Below, one piece after another: positions 1 to 8,580 of a DNA stretch of 64,000 nt. The position numbers and the translations under genes were made by a program. Every line of letters starts with the position of its first letter. Within the stretch, counting starts at the first letter, position 1. This DNA is from Planococcus donghaensis MPA1U2 (lineage in GTDB: Bacteria; Bacillota; Bacilli; Bacillales_A; Planococcaceae). Location: positions 102,764-166,763 of the forward strand of contig NZ_AEPB01000038.1 in the NCBI RefSeq assembly GCF_000189395.1, in the 5' to 3' direction. A model generated the notes under the pieces. The model had not been told where the DNA came from. It saw only the letters and a list, made by a program, of their open reading frames with translations, and did no database searches.

Positions 1-1
1 A

Positions 2-376
2 TTAATTGACTGGTTGAAATCAATGAAAGATGCCGGCATTCAAGTAGTGATTGTTTCAAACAATAACGAATTGCGCGTCAAGTCGTTTGCAGACCCGTTG
101 GGCATTCCGTTTATATACCAAGCGCGTAAACCGATGGGGCGTGCTTTTAGAAAAGCGCTTCGCATAATGGAAGCTAAACGCGAGCAAGTGGTGGTCATTG
201 GAGATCAAATGCTAACGGATATTTTTGGTGGCAATTTGAATAAGATGCATACCATTCTTGTATTGCCAGTGGCTCAGTCAGACGGCTTTTTTACCCGTTT
301 TAATCGGAAAGTCGAACGCAAAATTATGAAGAAATTGAAAGAAAAAGGACAATTGATGTGGGAGGAAAAAAATTGA
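2..376 (+). CDS. yqeG: YqeG family HAD-type phosphatase (5' partial)
   Basis: C-terminal ~124 residues of a HAD-superfamily phosphatase of the YqeG family; the reading frame is open to the left window edge, so the true start lies outside. Visible HAD features are a motif-II-like IVSNNNE stretch and a motif IV GDQMLTDIFGGN. Related proteins are putative phosphatases (PGP1-like); the substrate here is not determinable. The TGA stop overlaps the TTG start of yqeH (shared TTGA), implying translational coupling. First gene seen of the yqeG-yqeM operon. Confidence 0.9.
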   Translation, partial: LIDWLKSMKDAGIQVVIVSNNNELRVKSFADPLGIPFIYQARKPMGRAFRKALRIMEAKREQVVVIGDQMLTDIFGGNLNKMHTILVLPVAQSDGFFTRFNRKVERKIMKKLKEKGQLMWEEKN

Positions 377-1476
377 GTGAAATGCCAACTTGCATCGGAT
401 GCGGTGTACAGATTCAAACTGAAAACAAAGAAGAGGTAGGATATGCTCCTCCGTCTTCATTAGAAAAAGAAGAAATTATTTGTCAGCGTTGTTTCCGTTT
501 AAAAAATTACAATGAGCTTCAACCGGTATCGTTGACGGATGATGACTTTTTACGGATTTTAAATGGGCTAGGTGAACGTGATGGCCTGATCGTGAAAATT
601 GTTGATATTTTTGACTTTAATGGCAGCTGGCTTCCGGGTCTTCACCGTTTTGTGGGGAATAATGATATTTTATTGATTGCCAATAAAGCGGATTTATTGC
701 CGAAATCGGTTAAACAACATAAATTGATTCACTGGATGAAGCAAGAAGCAAGAAAATTAGGTTTGCAGCCAATTGATGTGTTAACGGTCAGCGCTCACAG
801 AGGCACTGGAGTTCCAGAAGCAATGGAAGCAATCGAGAAATACCGCAAAGGCAAAGATGTTTATGTGGTCGGCTGTACAAATGTTGGGAAATCTACATTT
901 ATCAACCGTGTTATTAAACAAGCAACTGGCCAGTCAGATGTCATTACGACTTCTCACTTCCCAGGTACGACATTGGATATGATTGAAATTCCATTAGATG
1001 ACAAACGTTCATTGTTTGATACACCTGGAATTATCAATCATCACCAATTAGCGCATCACTTGAAAACAGCAGATTTAAAGCAAATTATGCCGAAGAAAGA
1101 AATTAAACCACGCGTCTTCCAATTGAATGCAGAACAAACATTATTTGTAGGCGGATTGGCGCGTTTTGATTTTATTAAAGGCGAACGTTCTTCATTCACG
1201 GTTCATATTGCGAATGATTTACCCATTCACCGTACGAAACTAGAAAATGCCGATGCTTTATACGAGCAGCATTTAGGCGATATGCTGGCACCGCCATCAG
1301 CTGAATACAAAGACGAATTTCCAGAATTAGTACGTCATGAATTTAGCATAAAAGATGCAAAAACCGACATTGTGTTTTCCGGACTTGGTTGGATTACAAT
1401 CCAGCACGGCAACGCAGTGGTAGCAGCTCATGCACCTAAAGGTGTAGAAGTACTGCTACGTCCATCGTTAATCTAG
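373..1476 (+). CDS. yqeH: Ribosome biogenesis GTPase YqeH
   Basis: Circularly permuted GTPase needed for 30S subunit assembly. An N-terminal four-cysteine zinc finger (CIGC near residue 7, CQRC about 35 residues later) precedes the permuted G motifs: NKAD (G4), the SAHRGTG region (G5), GCTNVGKST (G1) and DTPG (G3), in that order. About 367 aa, normal for the family. The TTG at 373 is chosen because GGAGG at 361-365 lies 7 nt upstream. A GTG at 358 would precede that RBS, and the ATG at 382 is too far from it. aroE follows 11 nt downstream. Confidence 0.95.
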   Translation: MSEMPTCIGCGVQIQTENKEEVGYAPPSSLEKEEIICQRCFRLKNYNELQPVSLTDDDFLRILNGLGERDGLIVKIVDIFDFNGSWLPGLHRFVGNNDILLIANKADLLPKSVKQHKLIHWMKQEARKLGLQPIDVLTVSAHRGTGVPEAMEAIEKYRKGKDVYVVGCTNVGKSTFINRVIKQATGQSDVITTSHFPGTTLDMIEIPLDDKRSLFDTPGIINHHQLAHHLKTADLKQIMPKKEIKPRVFQLNAEQTLFVGGLARFDFIKGERSSFTVHIANDLPIHRTKLENADALYEQHLGDMLAPPSAEYKDEFPELVRHEFSIKDAKTDIVFSGLGWITIQHGNAVVAAHAPKGVEVLLRPSLI

Positions 1477-1487
1477 GAGGTTATCAG

Positions 1488-2315
1488 ATGAAGAAATGGT
1501 ATGCGGTTATCGGAGATCCGATTTCCCATTCGCTATCCCCGTTCATGCATGAAACGTGGTTTGCTGAACATGATATTGATGCTGCTTATTTGCCGCTTCA
1601 TGTTGAACCGGCGCAGCTTGAAAAATCATTTGAGGCGATGAAAACTTTAGGGATTAGTGGATTTAATATTACGCTGCCACATAAGCAATCTATCGTTCCC
1701 TTACTTGGGAAGTTAGAAGAAAATGCGATGCAAATGAATGCCGTTAATACGGTAAATTTGGTTGGGGCAGAATATACAGGGTCGAATACAGACGGGGACG
1801 GGTTTGTTCGTTCATTGCTTGTTCACTCAGTTGATAAAGCATCTAAAGTGTTATTAATAGGAGCTGGTGGTGCGGCAAGAGGCATTGCATTTGCATTAAA
1901 ACGCGCCGGATTTACAGATGTTACAATTACCAATCGGACTTACCGTCGAGCAGAAGAGTTGGCCGCTGATACCAATGCATTAGCTATTACACTCATCGAG
2001 TCAGAAGAACGGTTAGCTGATTTTGCGATTTTAATTCAAACGACATCTGTTGGTTTAGCAACAGGCGAAGCTTTGCCAATTTCTTTAGACCGAGTGGAGC
2101 CAGAAACGGTGGTTGCGGATATCATTTACAATCCACTTGAAACACCTTTTTTGAAAAAAGCACAAGAAAAAAATTGTGTTACTGTAAATGGTGTCGGCAT
2201 GTTTGTTTATCAAGGTGCAATCGCATTTGAAAAATGGACAGGGATCCAACCAAATACGGAGAAAATGATCGAATTGATTACAGAAAAACTAGGAGGCACT
2301 TATGTTAACAACTAA
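1488..2315 (+). CDS. aroE: Shikimate dehydrogenase (NADP+)
   Basis: Reduces 3-dehydroshikimate to shikimate in the aromatic amino acid pathway, in the cytoplasm. The N-terminal substrate domain shows SHSLSPFMHE and NITLPHKQ (catalytic Lys), and the conserved N-T-D appears in SNTDGDG. The NADP-binding Rossmann domain shows GAGGAARG and the NRT NADP-selectivity motif. The 275-aa length is typical. The start has an AGGAGG RBS overlapping the yqeH stop. The 3' end overlaps yhbY by 14 nt. A metabolic gene inside a ribosome-assembly operon is the normal Bacillales arrangement. Confidence 0.96.
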   Translation: MKKWYAVIGDPISHSLSPFMHETWFAEHDIDAAYLPLHVEPAQLEKSFEAMKTLGISGFNITLPHKQSIVPLLGKLEENAMQMNAVNTVNLVGAEYTGSNTDGDGFVRSLLVHSVDKASKVLLIGAGGAARGIAFALKRAGFTDVTITNRTYRRAEELAADTNALAITLIESEERLADFAILIQTTSVGLATGEALPISLDRVEPETVVADIIYNPLETPFLKKAQEKNCVTVNGVGMFVYQGAIAFEKWTGIQPNTEKMIELITEKLGGTYVNN

Positions 2316-2601
2316 ACAAAAAAGCTTTTTGAAAAGCGAAGCACATCATCTTGCACCAATTTTCCAGGTAGGGAAAGGCGGCGTTAATGATGCAATGCTT
2401 GTCCAAATCAAAGAAGCATTAGAAAAGCGTGAATTAGTAAAAATTAGCATTCTTCAAAACAATGAAGATGGCAAAGAAGAAGTAGCAAAAGCTCTGGCAA
2501 AAGGAACAAAATCACAATTGGTTCAATTAATTGGCCATACAGTAGTTCTTTACAAACAGTCAGTCAACAATAAACGAATTGAGTTACCGGTTAAAAGATG
2601 A
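2302..2601 (+). CDS. yhbY: Ribosome assembly RNA-binding protein YhbY (CRM domain)
   Basis: Small 99-aa CRM-domain RNA-binding protein (YqeI in B. subtilis) associated with the 50S subunit. The family core is visible: LKSEAHHLAPIFQVGKGG followed by an amphipathic helix and a VKISIL strand. Start ATG has GGAGG 6-8 nt upstream inside aroE. The stop overlaps the nadD start (ATGA). Close packing with yqeH and rsfS fits a ribosome-maturation cluster. Confidence 0.93.
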   Translation: MLTTKQKSFLKSEAHHLAPIFQVGKGGVNDAMLVQIKEALEKRELVKISILQNNEDGKEEVAKALAKGTKSQLVQLIGHTVVLYKQSVNNKRIELPVKR

Positions 2602-3185
2602 GAAAAGTAGGGATATTAGGCGGAACATTTAATCCTCCTCATCTCGGCCACTTAATTATGGCGAATGAATCGCTTTTTGAAGCAGGATTAGATGAAGTTC
2701 GCTTTATGCCCAATTATATTGCGCCTCATAAAGACGTTGCAGGTGCTAGTGCCGAGCAGCGTCTAGCAATGACCAAGTTGGCAATTTCGGATCATCCTCA
2801 GTTTAAAGTGGAAGATTTCGAGATTAAAAACGGTGGTGTTTCTTATTCGTTTGATACATTAACCAAATTGATCGAAAAAGAACCTGATGTGGAGTTTTAT
2901 TTCATTATCGGAGGAGATATGATAGAAGGCTTAGCCACTTGGCATCGAATTGATGAGTTAGTCAAGTTGATTCGCTTTATCGGTGTTAGTCGTCCGGGTT
3001 ATGATAGGGAGACACCTTATCCGGTAATGATGATTCGTTCACCAGAATTATTGTTATCTTCTACGATGTTGAGAGAACGTGCCGCTGCCAATCGGTCACT
3101 TATATATTTAGTTCCCGAAAAAGTGGAAGCTTATATTCGAAAGGAGCGCTTATATGGATCACAGCCAAATGCTTCAGATAGTTAA
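2598..3185 (+). CDS. nadD: Nicotinate-nucleotide adenylyltransferase
   Basis: Adenylates nicotinate mononucleotide to deamido-NAD, an essential step of NAD synthesis. Nucleotidylyltransferase signature GGTFNPPHLGHL at the N-terminus contains the catalytic HxGH (here HLGH). A C-terminal SSTMLRERAA segment replaces the more usual ISST(D/x)IR but keeps the S-S-T and R positions. 195 aa, normal. ATGA start overlap with yhbY. The 3' end overlaps yqeK by 32 nt. Confidence 0.95.
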   Translation: MRKVGILGGTFNPPHLGHLIMANESLFEAGLDEVRFMPNYIAPHKDVAGASAEQRLAMTKLAISDHPQFKVEDFEIKNGGVSYSFDTLTKLIEKEPDVEFYFIIGGDMIEGLATWHRIDELVKLIRFIGVSRPGYDRETPYPVMMIRSPELLLSSTMLRERAAANRSLIYLVPEKVEAYIRKERLYGSQPNASDS

Positions 3186-3729
3186 AGAACGGCTTCCTGA
3201 AAAACGGTATACGCATGTGTTAGGTGTAGTAGAGACGGCTGTTGACTTGGCTAAGAAATTTAACGTTTCCGAGACCAAAGCAAAAACTGCTGCGATCTTG
3301 CATGATGTGGCGAAATTTTCAGATCGAGACTGGATGAAATCCATTATTGTTTCTGAAAACATGGATCCATTGTTGCTCGAATATCATGCAGAACTTTGGC
3401 ATGCTCCTGTAGGTGCTTATTTATCAAAAACAGAATTTGGGGTCGAAGATGAAGATGTATTGAATGCGATCCGTTATCACACAACAGGACGAGAAAATAT
3501 GTCTGATTTGGAAAAAGTCGTCTATATTGCAGACTTAGTCGAACCTAACCGTAAATTTTCAGGTGTTGAAGAATTGCGACAATTAAAAGAACAAGGATTG
3601 GATGTTATGATGGAAGCCTCGGTCAAACATTCTATCGAATTTTTAGAATCGAAAAATCAACCGGTATTTCCGGATTCACTGAAGTGTTTTAATAGCTTCG
3701 TGCAACAGAAAGGGAAAGTGAAAGAATGA
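3154..3729 (+). CDS. yqeK: YqeK, bis(5'-nucleosyl)-tetraphosphatase (symmetrical), HD domain
   Basis: HD-domain metal-dependent hydrolase. YqeK-family enzymes cleave Ap4A symmetrically to two ADP. Visible metal ligands: H in YTHVLGV, the HD pair in ILHDVAKF, later histidines (WHAPVG, RYHTTG) and the D in YIADLVEP. 191 aa. RBS AAAGGAG lies about 8 nt upstream of ATG 3154, inside nadD. Ends in an ATGA overlap with rsfS, so nadD-yqeK-rsfS are translationally coupled. Confidence 0.92.
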   Translation: MDHSQMLQIVKERLPEKRYTHVLGVVETAVDLAKKFNVSETKAKTAAILHDVAKFSDRDWMKSIIVSENMDPLLLEYHAELWHAPVGAYLSKTEFGVEDEDVLNAIRYHTTGRENMSDLEKVVYIADLVEPNRKFSGVEELRQLKEQGLDVMMEASVKHSIEFLESKNQPVFPDSLKCFNSFVQQKGKVKE

Positions 3730-4064
3730 CAAAAGAAACTTTACTACAAGTAGCGTATAACGCAGCAGAAGATAAAAAAGCAGAAGATATCGTTGTTTTG
3801 AACATGGAGGGAATTTCGTTGCTAGCTGACTATTTTGTTATCTGCACAGGAAATTCTGATCGCCAAGTTCAATCAATCGCAAAAGAAATTATGGACAAAG
3901 CACATGAAGAAGGTCACGAAGTGAAAAGCGTCGAAGGATTTGACTCTGCACGTTGGGTATTAGTAGATCTTGGTGACGTTGTTGCTCATGTTTTCCATAA
4001 AGATGAACGCTCGTATTATAACCTTGAACGTCTGTGGAGAGAAGCTCCGCAAATGGAAATATGA
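3726..4064 (+). CDS. rsfS: Ribosomal silencing factor RsfS
   Basis: Binds L14 on the 50S subunit and blocks subunit joining when nutrients are scarce. 112 aa with the DUF143 core: ADYFVICTGNSDRQVQSIA, then GFDSARWVLVDLGDVVAHVFH near the C-terminus. Overlaps yqeK and yqeM by ATGA on both sides. B. subtilis name yqeL. Confidence 0.95.
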   Translation: MTKETLLQVAYNAAEDKKAEDIVVLNMEGISLLADYFVICTGNSDRQVQSIAKEIMDKAHEEGHEVKSVEGFDSARWVLVDLGDVVAHVFHKDERSYYNLERLWREAPQMEI

Positions 4065-4783
4065 ACTACGGAAAATTTGCCGCAGTCTATGATGGACTGA
4101 TGGAAGATATTCCTTACGAACTGTATGTGGAATGGGTCGCTTCCCATGTTGCCTCTGGCAAATTGCTGGATGTGGCGTGTGGAACTGGCACATTGTCACA
4201 ACTTTTTGCTGAATTGGGCTATGACGTAACAGCGAGTGACTTGTCTGAAGATATGTTGACGATGGCTAATCAACGGTTCCAAAAAGCGAATCAGGCAATC
4301 CCAGTGCTGCAATTGTCCATGGATAATTTAGAAGGGTTAACTGGTTTTGATATTGTCACAATCGCAATAGACTCTCTTAATTATTTGCAAAGCGAAGAAC
4401 AAGTTCAGCAAACGTTTAAAGAAATTTATAGCGCTTTAAATCCAGGAGGTCATTTTTTCTTTGATGTCCATTCTGTTTTTAAAGTAGATACTGTTTTTAT
4501 GGACAGTCCATTTGTCTATGATGCTGAAGAGATTGCGTATATTTGGCATACAGAGCCAGGTCAAGCCTCGCATAGCGTCATTCACGATATGACTTTTTTT
4601 GTGCGTCAAAATGACTTGTTCGAGCGCTTTGAAGAAACGCACGAACAACGAACTTTCTCAGTTGAGACATACAAAAAATGGCTAGAAGCTGCTGGATTTT
4701 CTGTAGAATCTGTGACCGCTGATTTTACAAGTCAGTCTCCTGATGATGAAAGTGAACGTGTTTTCTTTTACGCCAAAAAATGA
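4061..4783 (+). CDS. yqeM: YqeM, class I SAM-dependent methyltransferase
   Basis: Putative methyltransferase of unknown substrate. SAM-binding motif I LLDVACGTGTLS and an acidic motif after VTASDLSEDML are evident, in a ~240-aa Rossmann fold. The ATG at 4061 is preferred: it makes an ATGA overlap with rsfS, and its product MNYGKFAAVYD aligns with the usual family N-terminus. A GTG-like start at 4034 would add nine residues inside rsfS. A terminator follows directly, ending the operon. Confidence 0.88.
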   Translation: MNYGKFAAVYDGLMEDIPYELYVEWVASHVASGKLLDVACGTGTLSQLFAELGYDVTASDLSEDMLTMANQRFQKANQAIPVLQLSMDNLEGLTGFDIVTIAIDSLNYLQSEEQVQQTFKEIYSALNPGGHFFFDVHSVFKVDTVFMDSPFVYDAEEIAYIWHTEPGQASHSVIHDMTFFVRQNDLFERFEETHEQRTFSVETYKKWLEAAGFSVESVTADFTSQSPDDESERVFFYAKK

Positions 4784-4784
4784 A

Positions 4785-4817
4785 CAAAACCATCTGCATC
4801 TTGCAGGTGGTTTTTGT
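4785..4817 (+). terminator. Rho-independent terminator after yqeM
   Basis: Inverted repeat ACCATCTGCA / TGCAGGTGGT (one G-U) with a three-base loop, followed by TTTTTG. It closes the yqeG-yqeM operon. Confidence 0.85.
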
Positions 4818-4828
4818 TTGTAAAAAAA

Positions 4829-4858
4829 TAGACAAGCGCATTTCAATTATTATATAAT
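4829..4858 (+). promoter_or_regulatory. Sigma-A-type promoter of comE operon
   Basis: TAGACA at 4829-4834 and perfect TATAAT at 4853-4858 with an 18-nt spacer, about 48 nt before the comEA start. I saw no clear ComK AT-box pair, so ComK control is not supported by sequence. Confidence 0.55.
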
Positions 4859-4905
4859 TCAAACAGCTTCTATTTAATTGCCTTCTGAAGAAACGAGGAA
4901 TGCAA

Positions 4906-5526
4906 GTGAAACTTTCCGAGCTTCAGAACAAGCCTGTATGGTTCCTGATCCCCACAGTTGCCATTGCGCTGCTTTTGATTTATTTATTGTTTCCTCAACA
5001 ACAAGAGTCATCTCCAGCTACTGCTCTCGAATTAATCAACGCTGAATCCCCTCAGCAGACAGAAACCCCAATAGTCGAAATGCCCGAAACAGCAGAACCT
5101 TTAATGATTGATGTAAAAGGCCAAGTAAATAAGCCAGGTGTCTATGCGCTTGAAGCAGGATCCCGCATGCAAGACGCTATTCAAGCAGCGGGAGGTTTTA
5201 CCCCAGAAGCGGATAGTCGTGCGATTAATTTGGCGCAAATTGTCGTAGACGAAACCAGTCTTTACGTACCAGCGACTGGAGAAGAGGAAGTTGTTCCAAT
5301 ATCTCCTCAGACTGTCACAGCTAGTGGTGGTGGCTTGATAAATATCAACCAAGCAACAGAGGCGGAGTTGATGGAACTCCCTGGCATAGGCCCTTCTAAA
5401 GCCGCTGCGATTCTTGCTTATAGAGATGAGATAGGGAAATTTAATGCGCCAGAACAATTAAAAGAAGTAACGGGTATTGGCGATAAAACATTTGAAAAAC
5501 TGCAAGATCTAATCGTCGCAAAATAA
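4906..5526 (+). CDS. comEA: Competence protein ComEA, DNA receptor
   Basis: Membrane-anchored dsDNA receptor of the transformation apparatus. One N-terminal TM helix (around residues 12-28), then a Pro/Glu-rich linker, an SLBB domain (VKGQVNKPGVYAL...GGF) and a C-terminal tandem helix-hairpin-helix domain (ININQATEAELMELPGIG ... VTGIGDKTFEKL) that binds DNA. About 206 aa. GTG 4906 is chosen because GAGGA at 4895-4899 abuts the in-frame ATG at 4900 directly, while GTG has a 6-nt spacer. First gene of comEABC. Confidence 0.93.
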   Translation: MKLSELQNKPVWFLIPTVAIALLLIYLLFPQQQESSPATALELINAESPQQTETPIVEMPETAEPLMIDVKGQVNKPGVYALEAGSRMQDAIQAAGGFTPEADSRAINLAQIVVDETSLYVPATGEEEVVPISPQTVTASGGGLININQATEAELMELPGIGPSKAAAILAYRDEIGKFNAPEQLKEVTGIGDKTFEKLQDLIVAK

Positions 5527-5606
5527 AAAGAACATGCTAAAAGGCAGTTGACGAAAATGCCTCCTCTGCTACACTTATTTTAACTAAACAAGCAGGAGGC
5601 AATTAA

Positions 5607-6179
5607 ATGAAGCGAATAACTTGGGATCAATTTTTTATGGCACAAAGCCATTTGCTCGCACTTAGAAGCACTTGTACACGGCTTGCTGTCGGTGCAACGA
5701 TTGTACGCGATCGGAGAATCATGGCTGGAGGCTATAATGGATCAATTTCAGGCGGAGACCATTGTATCGATAAAGGCTGTTATGTTGTCGATGGACATTG
5801 TGTGCGAACCATTCATGCAGAAATGAATGCGTTATTGCAATGTTCAAAGTACGGCGTCAGTGTCAATGGAGCTGATATGTATGTAAGTCATTTTCCTTGC
5901 CTGCAATGCACCAAGTCAATTATCCAAGCAGGAATTGCCCGACTCTATTATGCCTCTGATTACAAAAATCACGAGTATGCGATCGAATTATTAGAACAAG
6001 CTGGAGTAGAAGTAGTGCAAGTCATGTTTGATGAGCGAAAGATTGATTTTTTAAGTGTTGAAAAATCAGCTCTTTATATCGAACTGCTTGAAAAATTGCG
6101 TGAAAAAGGTGGAAGCGAAGAAGAATTGGCCCATTATAGTGAACGGGTGAATGAATTATTCGGAGAAATCGAAGTATAA
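5607..6179 (+). CDS. comEB: ComEB, dCMP deaminase family protein
   Basis: Zinc deaminase fold with HAE in TIHAEMNALLQC and the PCxxC pair in PCLQCTKSI, so it is probably a dCMP/CMP deaminase. B. subtilis ComEB lies in the competence operon but is reported as dispensable for transformation. 190 aa, RBS AGGAGG 7 nt upstream. A possible weak local promoter (TTGACG near 5548, TACACT 16 nt later) lies in the 80-nt gap after comEA. The 3' end may overlap the real start of comEC (see findings). Confidence 0.93.
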   Translation: MKRITWDQFFMAQSHLLALRSTCTRLAVGATIVRDRRIMAGGYNGSISGGDHCIDKGCYVVDGHCVRTIHAEMNALLQCSKYGVSVNGADMYVSHFPCLQCTKSIIQAGIARLYYASDYKNHEYAIELLEQAGVEVVQVMFDERKIDFLSVEKSALYIELLEKLREKGGSEEELAHYSERVNELFGEIEV

Positions 6180-6217
6180 CAACAAGTCTTCTTCTCTACG
6201 TAGCAGTAGCTACGATT

Positions 6218-8452
6218 ATGGCTACATATGCAGCGCATGAAACAGCGGTTCAACTCGTGTTCATGGCGCTGCTTTTTAGTTGGATGTATTGGAAAAAAGA
6301 AAAATGGACATTTATTGTCCTAACTTTTCTATTTGTTTGTGGCGTTTATATCGTACAGGATTTGCGTGGTAACGATATCGTTGATACTTCACAGCCTTAT
6401 TCAGGAGAACTTGTTTTTCGTACGGGTACTGTAATTGATGGCGATAGCCTTAGAGGATTTGCTAGATTACAAGATGGAACAATCGTTTATGCTCGTTTTC
6501 GATTAACATCGAACGAGCAAAAGCTTCATATGGAACGGTTAGTGAGTAATTCTAAATTTATAGTGACTGGTGTTTTTGAAGAAGCTACACCGCCTTCTCA
6601 CCGCTATTCTTTTAATATGACTCATTATTTACGTCATAATGGAGCAGCTTCAATGTTAAGAGTTGAGTCGATCAATGGCGTAACGGAAAACAAAACGTGG
6701 TTAAATCACTTATTAAAAAGAAGAGATATAGTGAAACGGCATATTCGCAAATATTTTCCGGAAAGCTTGGCAGCAGAAGCGGAAGCGTTATTAATTGGAG
6801 AGCGCGAAAATATGGAGCCAGAAGATCGGCGCATACACCAAACACTCGGGATTTCTCATTTGTTCGCGATTTCGGGTTTACATGTAGGTATTGCCTCGGG
6901 ATTGTTATACGTTGTTCTTATACGATTGCATATTCGAAAAGAGTCAGCGTTAGTCATTTTATTGCTCGTTTTACCTTTATATGCAGTAATTGCAGGTGGA
7001 GCTCCGTCTGTTTGGCGAGCGGTTGGCATGGTAGTCATTGTCACAAGTGGGAAACTCATGAACATTAAGTTTTCACTTGCGAATATTATGTTAACTAGTA
7101 TGTTGATTTTTGTTTTATGGGATCCATATGCCATGTATAAAATTGGTTTTCAGTTGTCGTATGGAGCAACATTTGGCATTATTTATTCGTTAAATATGTT
7201 GCGTACGATACAATCACCGATAAAAGCAGGATTTGTCATTACATTTATCTCCCAAGTAACATTGTATCCGTTATTGCTGTTTCATTTTTATGAGTTGTCA
7301 TTATCCGCATTTGTCGTCAATAGCTTATTTGTTCCGCTATTTACTGTAGTTATTTTGCCGGCAAATTTCTTGTTGTTGTGTTTAACTGCTGTTTTTCTAC
7401 CAGCAGCAAACTTTGTTTTTTATTTCTATGAACCGCTACGTCAACAAGTTGATGTGTTAATGAATGGATTGGCGAGCTTACCGTATCAATTGTGGGTGCC
7501 GGGAAAACCCGGGCTCGGGATATTCGTCTTGTTGATGAGCAGTGTTTACTTTTTTTATTGTGCTGTTGAACGCAAGTTTCGCTGGCGGTATTTGCTGATT
7601 TTAATAGTGCCAGCATTGTTATTTACGTTAATGCCATATATGGATCCGAGATTAAAAGTAACTTTTTTAGATGTGGGACAAGGCGATAGTGCAGTTATTG
7701 AATTGCCTTACCGTCAAGCTGTTTACTTAATAGATAGTGGAGGCTTGCTTCGATTTGATGTTGAAGCTTTTAAAGAAAAAAAGCGACCATATGAAATTGG
7801 TCGACAAATTGTAGCACCTTATTTAAAAGGCCAAGGCATTTCATCGCTGGATGCTTTGATTCTTTCGCATCCCGACGCAGATCATGCAGAAGGAGCAGAA
7901 GAAATTTTCGAGTTGTTTCAAGTGGAAGAGCTGCATTTAACACCGGGGTCTGCGTCAAATACTTTAATGCGGGAACTTGCACCGTTCACCGCAGAAGCAG
8001 AAGTAGTATTCCCAGCCGCTGGATCTAATTGGCACATAGGCAGAACCGATTTTGTTTATTTGTCGCCGAATGATACAAACTATGAAGGCAATAACGATTC
8101 ACTCGTACTTTTGATGAAAACCGAGAACTATCGTGTCTTGTTTACAGGAGATTTAGAAGCTGAAGGGGAAAAAGATTTGTTAGAGTCGTTTAGCGGAGAA
8201 CTCGCGGGACTGACTGTGCTGAAAGTGGGACATCATGGCAGTAAAACATCTAGCAGTGAAGAATTTTTATCAGTACTTTCTCCGCAATTATCCATTTTCT
8301 CAACAGGGAAAGACAACCGTTATGGTCATCCAAGTCCAGAAGTAATCGAGCGGTATAACAAATTAAAGCTAAAAACTTTAAATACTGCAGACAATGGCAG
8401 CATTATGTTGCTGTATGATAAAAATGGAATTCAACTTGAAACCATGCGCTAG
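6218..8452 (+). CDS. comEC: ComEC, competence DNA channel / Rec2 family
   Basis: Polytopic membrane protein that passes single-stranded DNA into the cytoplasm during transformation. N-terminal TM segment and OB-like region, the ComEC/Rec2 competence core with many TM helices (about residues 210-480, including ISHLFAISGLHVGI), then a metallo-beta-lactamase-like domain (FLDVGQGDSAV, HPDADHAEGA, VGHHGSKTS). 744 aa from the first ATG. That ATG has no RBS. The frame stays open upstream for about 20 more codons, with an ATT start candidate at 6158 inside comEB. Coordinates given are the conservative ATG version. Confidence 0.93.
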   Translation: MATYAAHETAVQLVFMALLFSWMYWKKEKWTFIVLTFLFVCGVYIVQDLRGNDIVDTSQPYSGELVFRTGTVIDGDSLRGFARLQDGTIVYARFRLTSNEQKLHMERLVSNSKFIVTGVFEEATPPSHRYSFNMTHYLRHNGAASMLRVESINGVTENKTWLNHLLKRRDIVKRHIRKYFPESLAAEAEALLIGERENMEPEDRRIHQTLGISHLFAISGLHVGIASGLLYVVLIRLHIRKESALVILLLVLPLYAVIAGGAPSVWRAVGMVVIVTSGKLMNIKFSLANIMLTSMLIFVLWDPYAMYKIGFQLSYGATFGIIYSLNMLRTIQSPIKAGFVITFISQVTLYPLLLFHFYELSLSAFVVNSLFVPLFTVVILPANFLLLCLTAVFLPAANFVFYFYEPLRQQVDVLMNGLASLPYQLWVPGKPGLGIFVLLMSSVYFFYCAVERKFRWRYLLILIVPALLFTLMPYMDPRLKVTFLDVGQGDSAVIELPYRQAVYLIDSGGLLRFDVEAFKEKKRPYEIGRQIVAPYLKGQGISSLDALILSHPDADHAEGAEEIFELFQVEELHLTPGSASNTLMRELAPFTAEAEVVFPAAGSNWHIGRTDFVYLSPNDTNYEGNNDSLVLLMKTENYRVLFTGDLEAEGEKDLLESFSGELAGLTVLKVGHHGSKTSSSEEFLSVLSPQLSIFSTGKDNRYGHPSPEVIERYNKLKLKTLNTADNGSIMLLYDKNGIQLETMR

Positions 8453-8460
8453 GACAAAAG

Positions 8461-8517
8461 AAAAGCGGAAGCGCACGTGTAGCTCTGACGGGCATAAGAC
8501 AGACCGGTGAAGCGCAC
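8461..8517. repeat. Dispersed intergenic repeat, copy 1
   Basis: A GC-richer ~57-nt element starting AAAAGCGGAAGCGCAC and containing GGCATAAGACAGACCGG, with AAGCGCAC repeated near its end. It resembles short dispersed intergenic repeats seen in Bacillales genomes (recalled, not searched). A degenerate relative lies at 52565-52610. Both sit between a stop codon and its terminator. Confidence 0.5.
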
Positions 8518-8534
8518 AGATTCATTACAAAATA

Positions 8535-8572
8535 AAAAAAGGTTCGGGTTATAAAAAACCTGAACCTTTTTT
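8535..8572. terminator. Bidirectional terminator, comEC / yqzM
   Basis: A-tract, GGTTCGGGTT / AACCTGAACC stem with one mismatch-tolerant position, then a T-tract. Symmetry lets it serve comEC (+) and yqzM (-). Confidence 0.85.
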
Positions 8573-8580
8573 TGATTTAA

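Noticed and set aside
4820-4905. ComK box upstream of comEA
   Set aside because: No pair of AAAA-N5-TTTT motifs at the required spacing; only a sigma-A promoter is visible.
6697-7068. 123-aa plus-strand frame inside comEC
   Set aside because: Alternate frame of a clear ComEC membrane core, with unnatural composition and no RBS.
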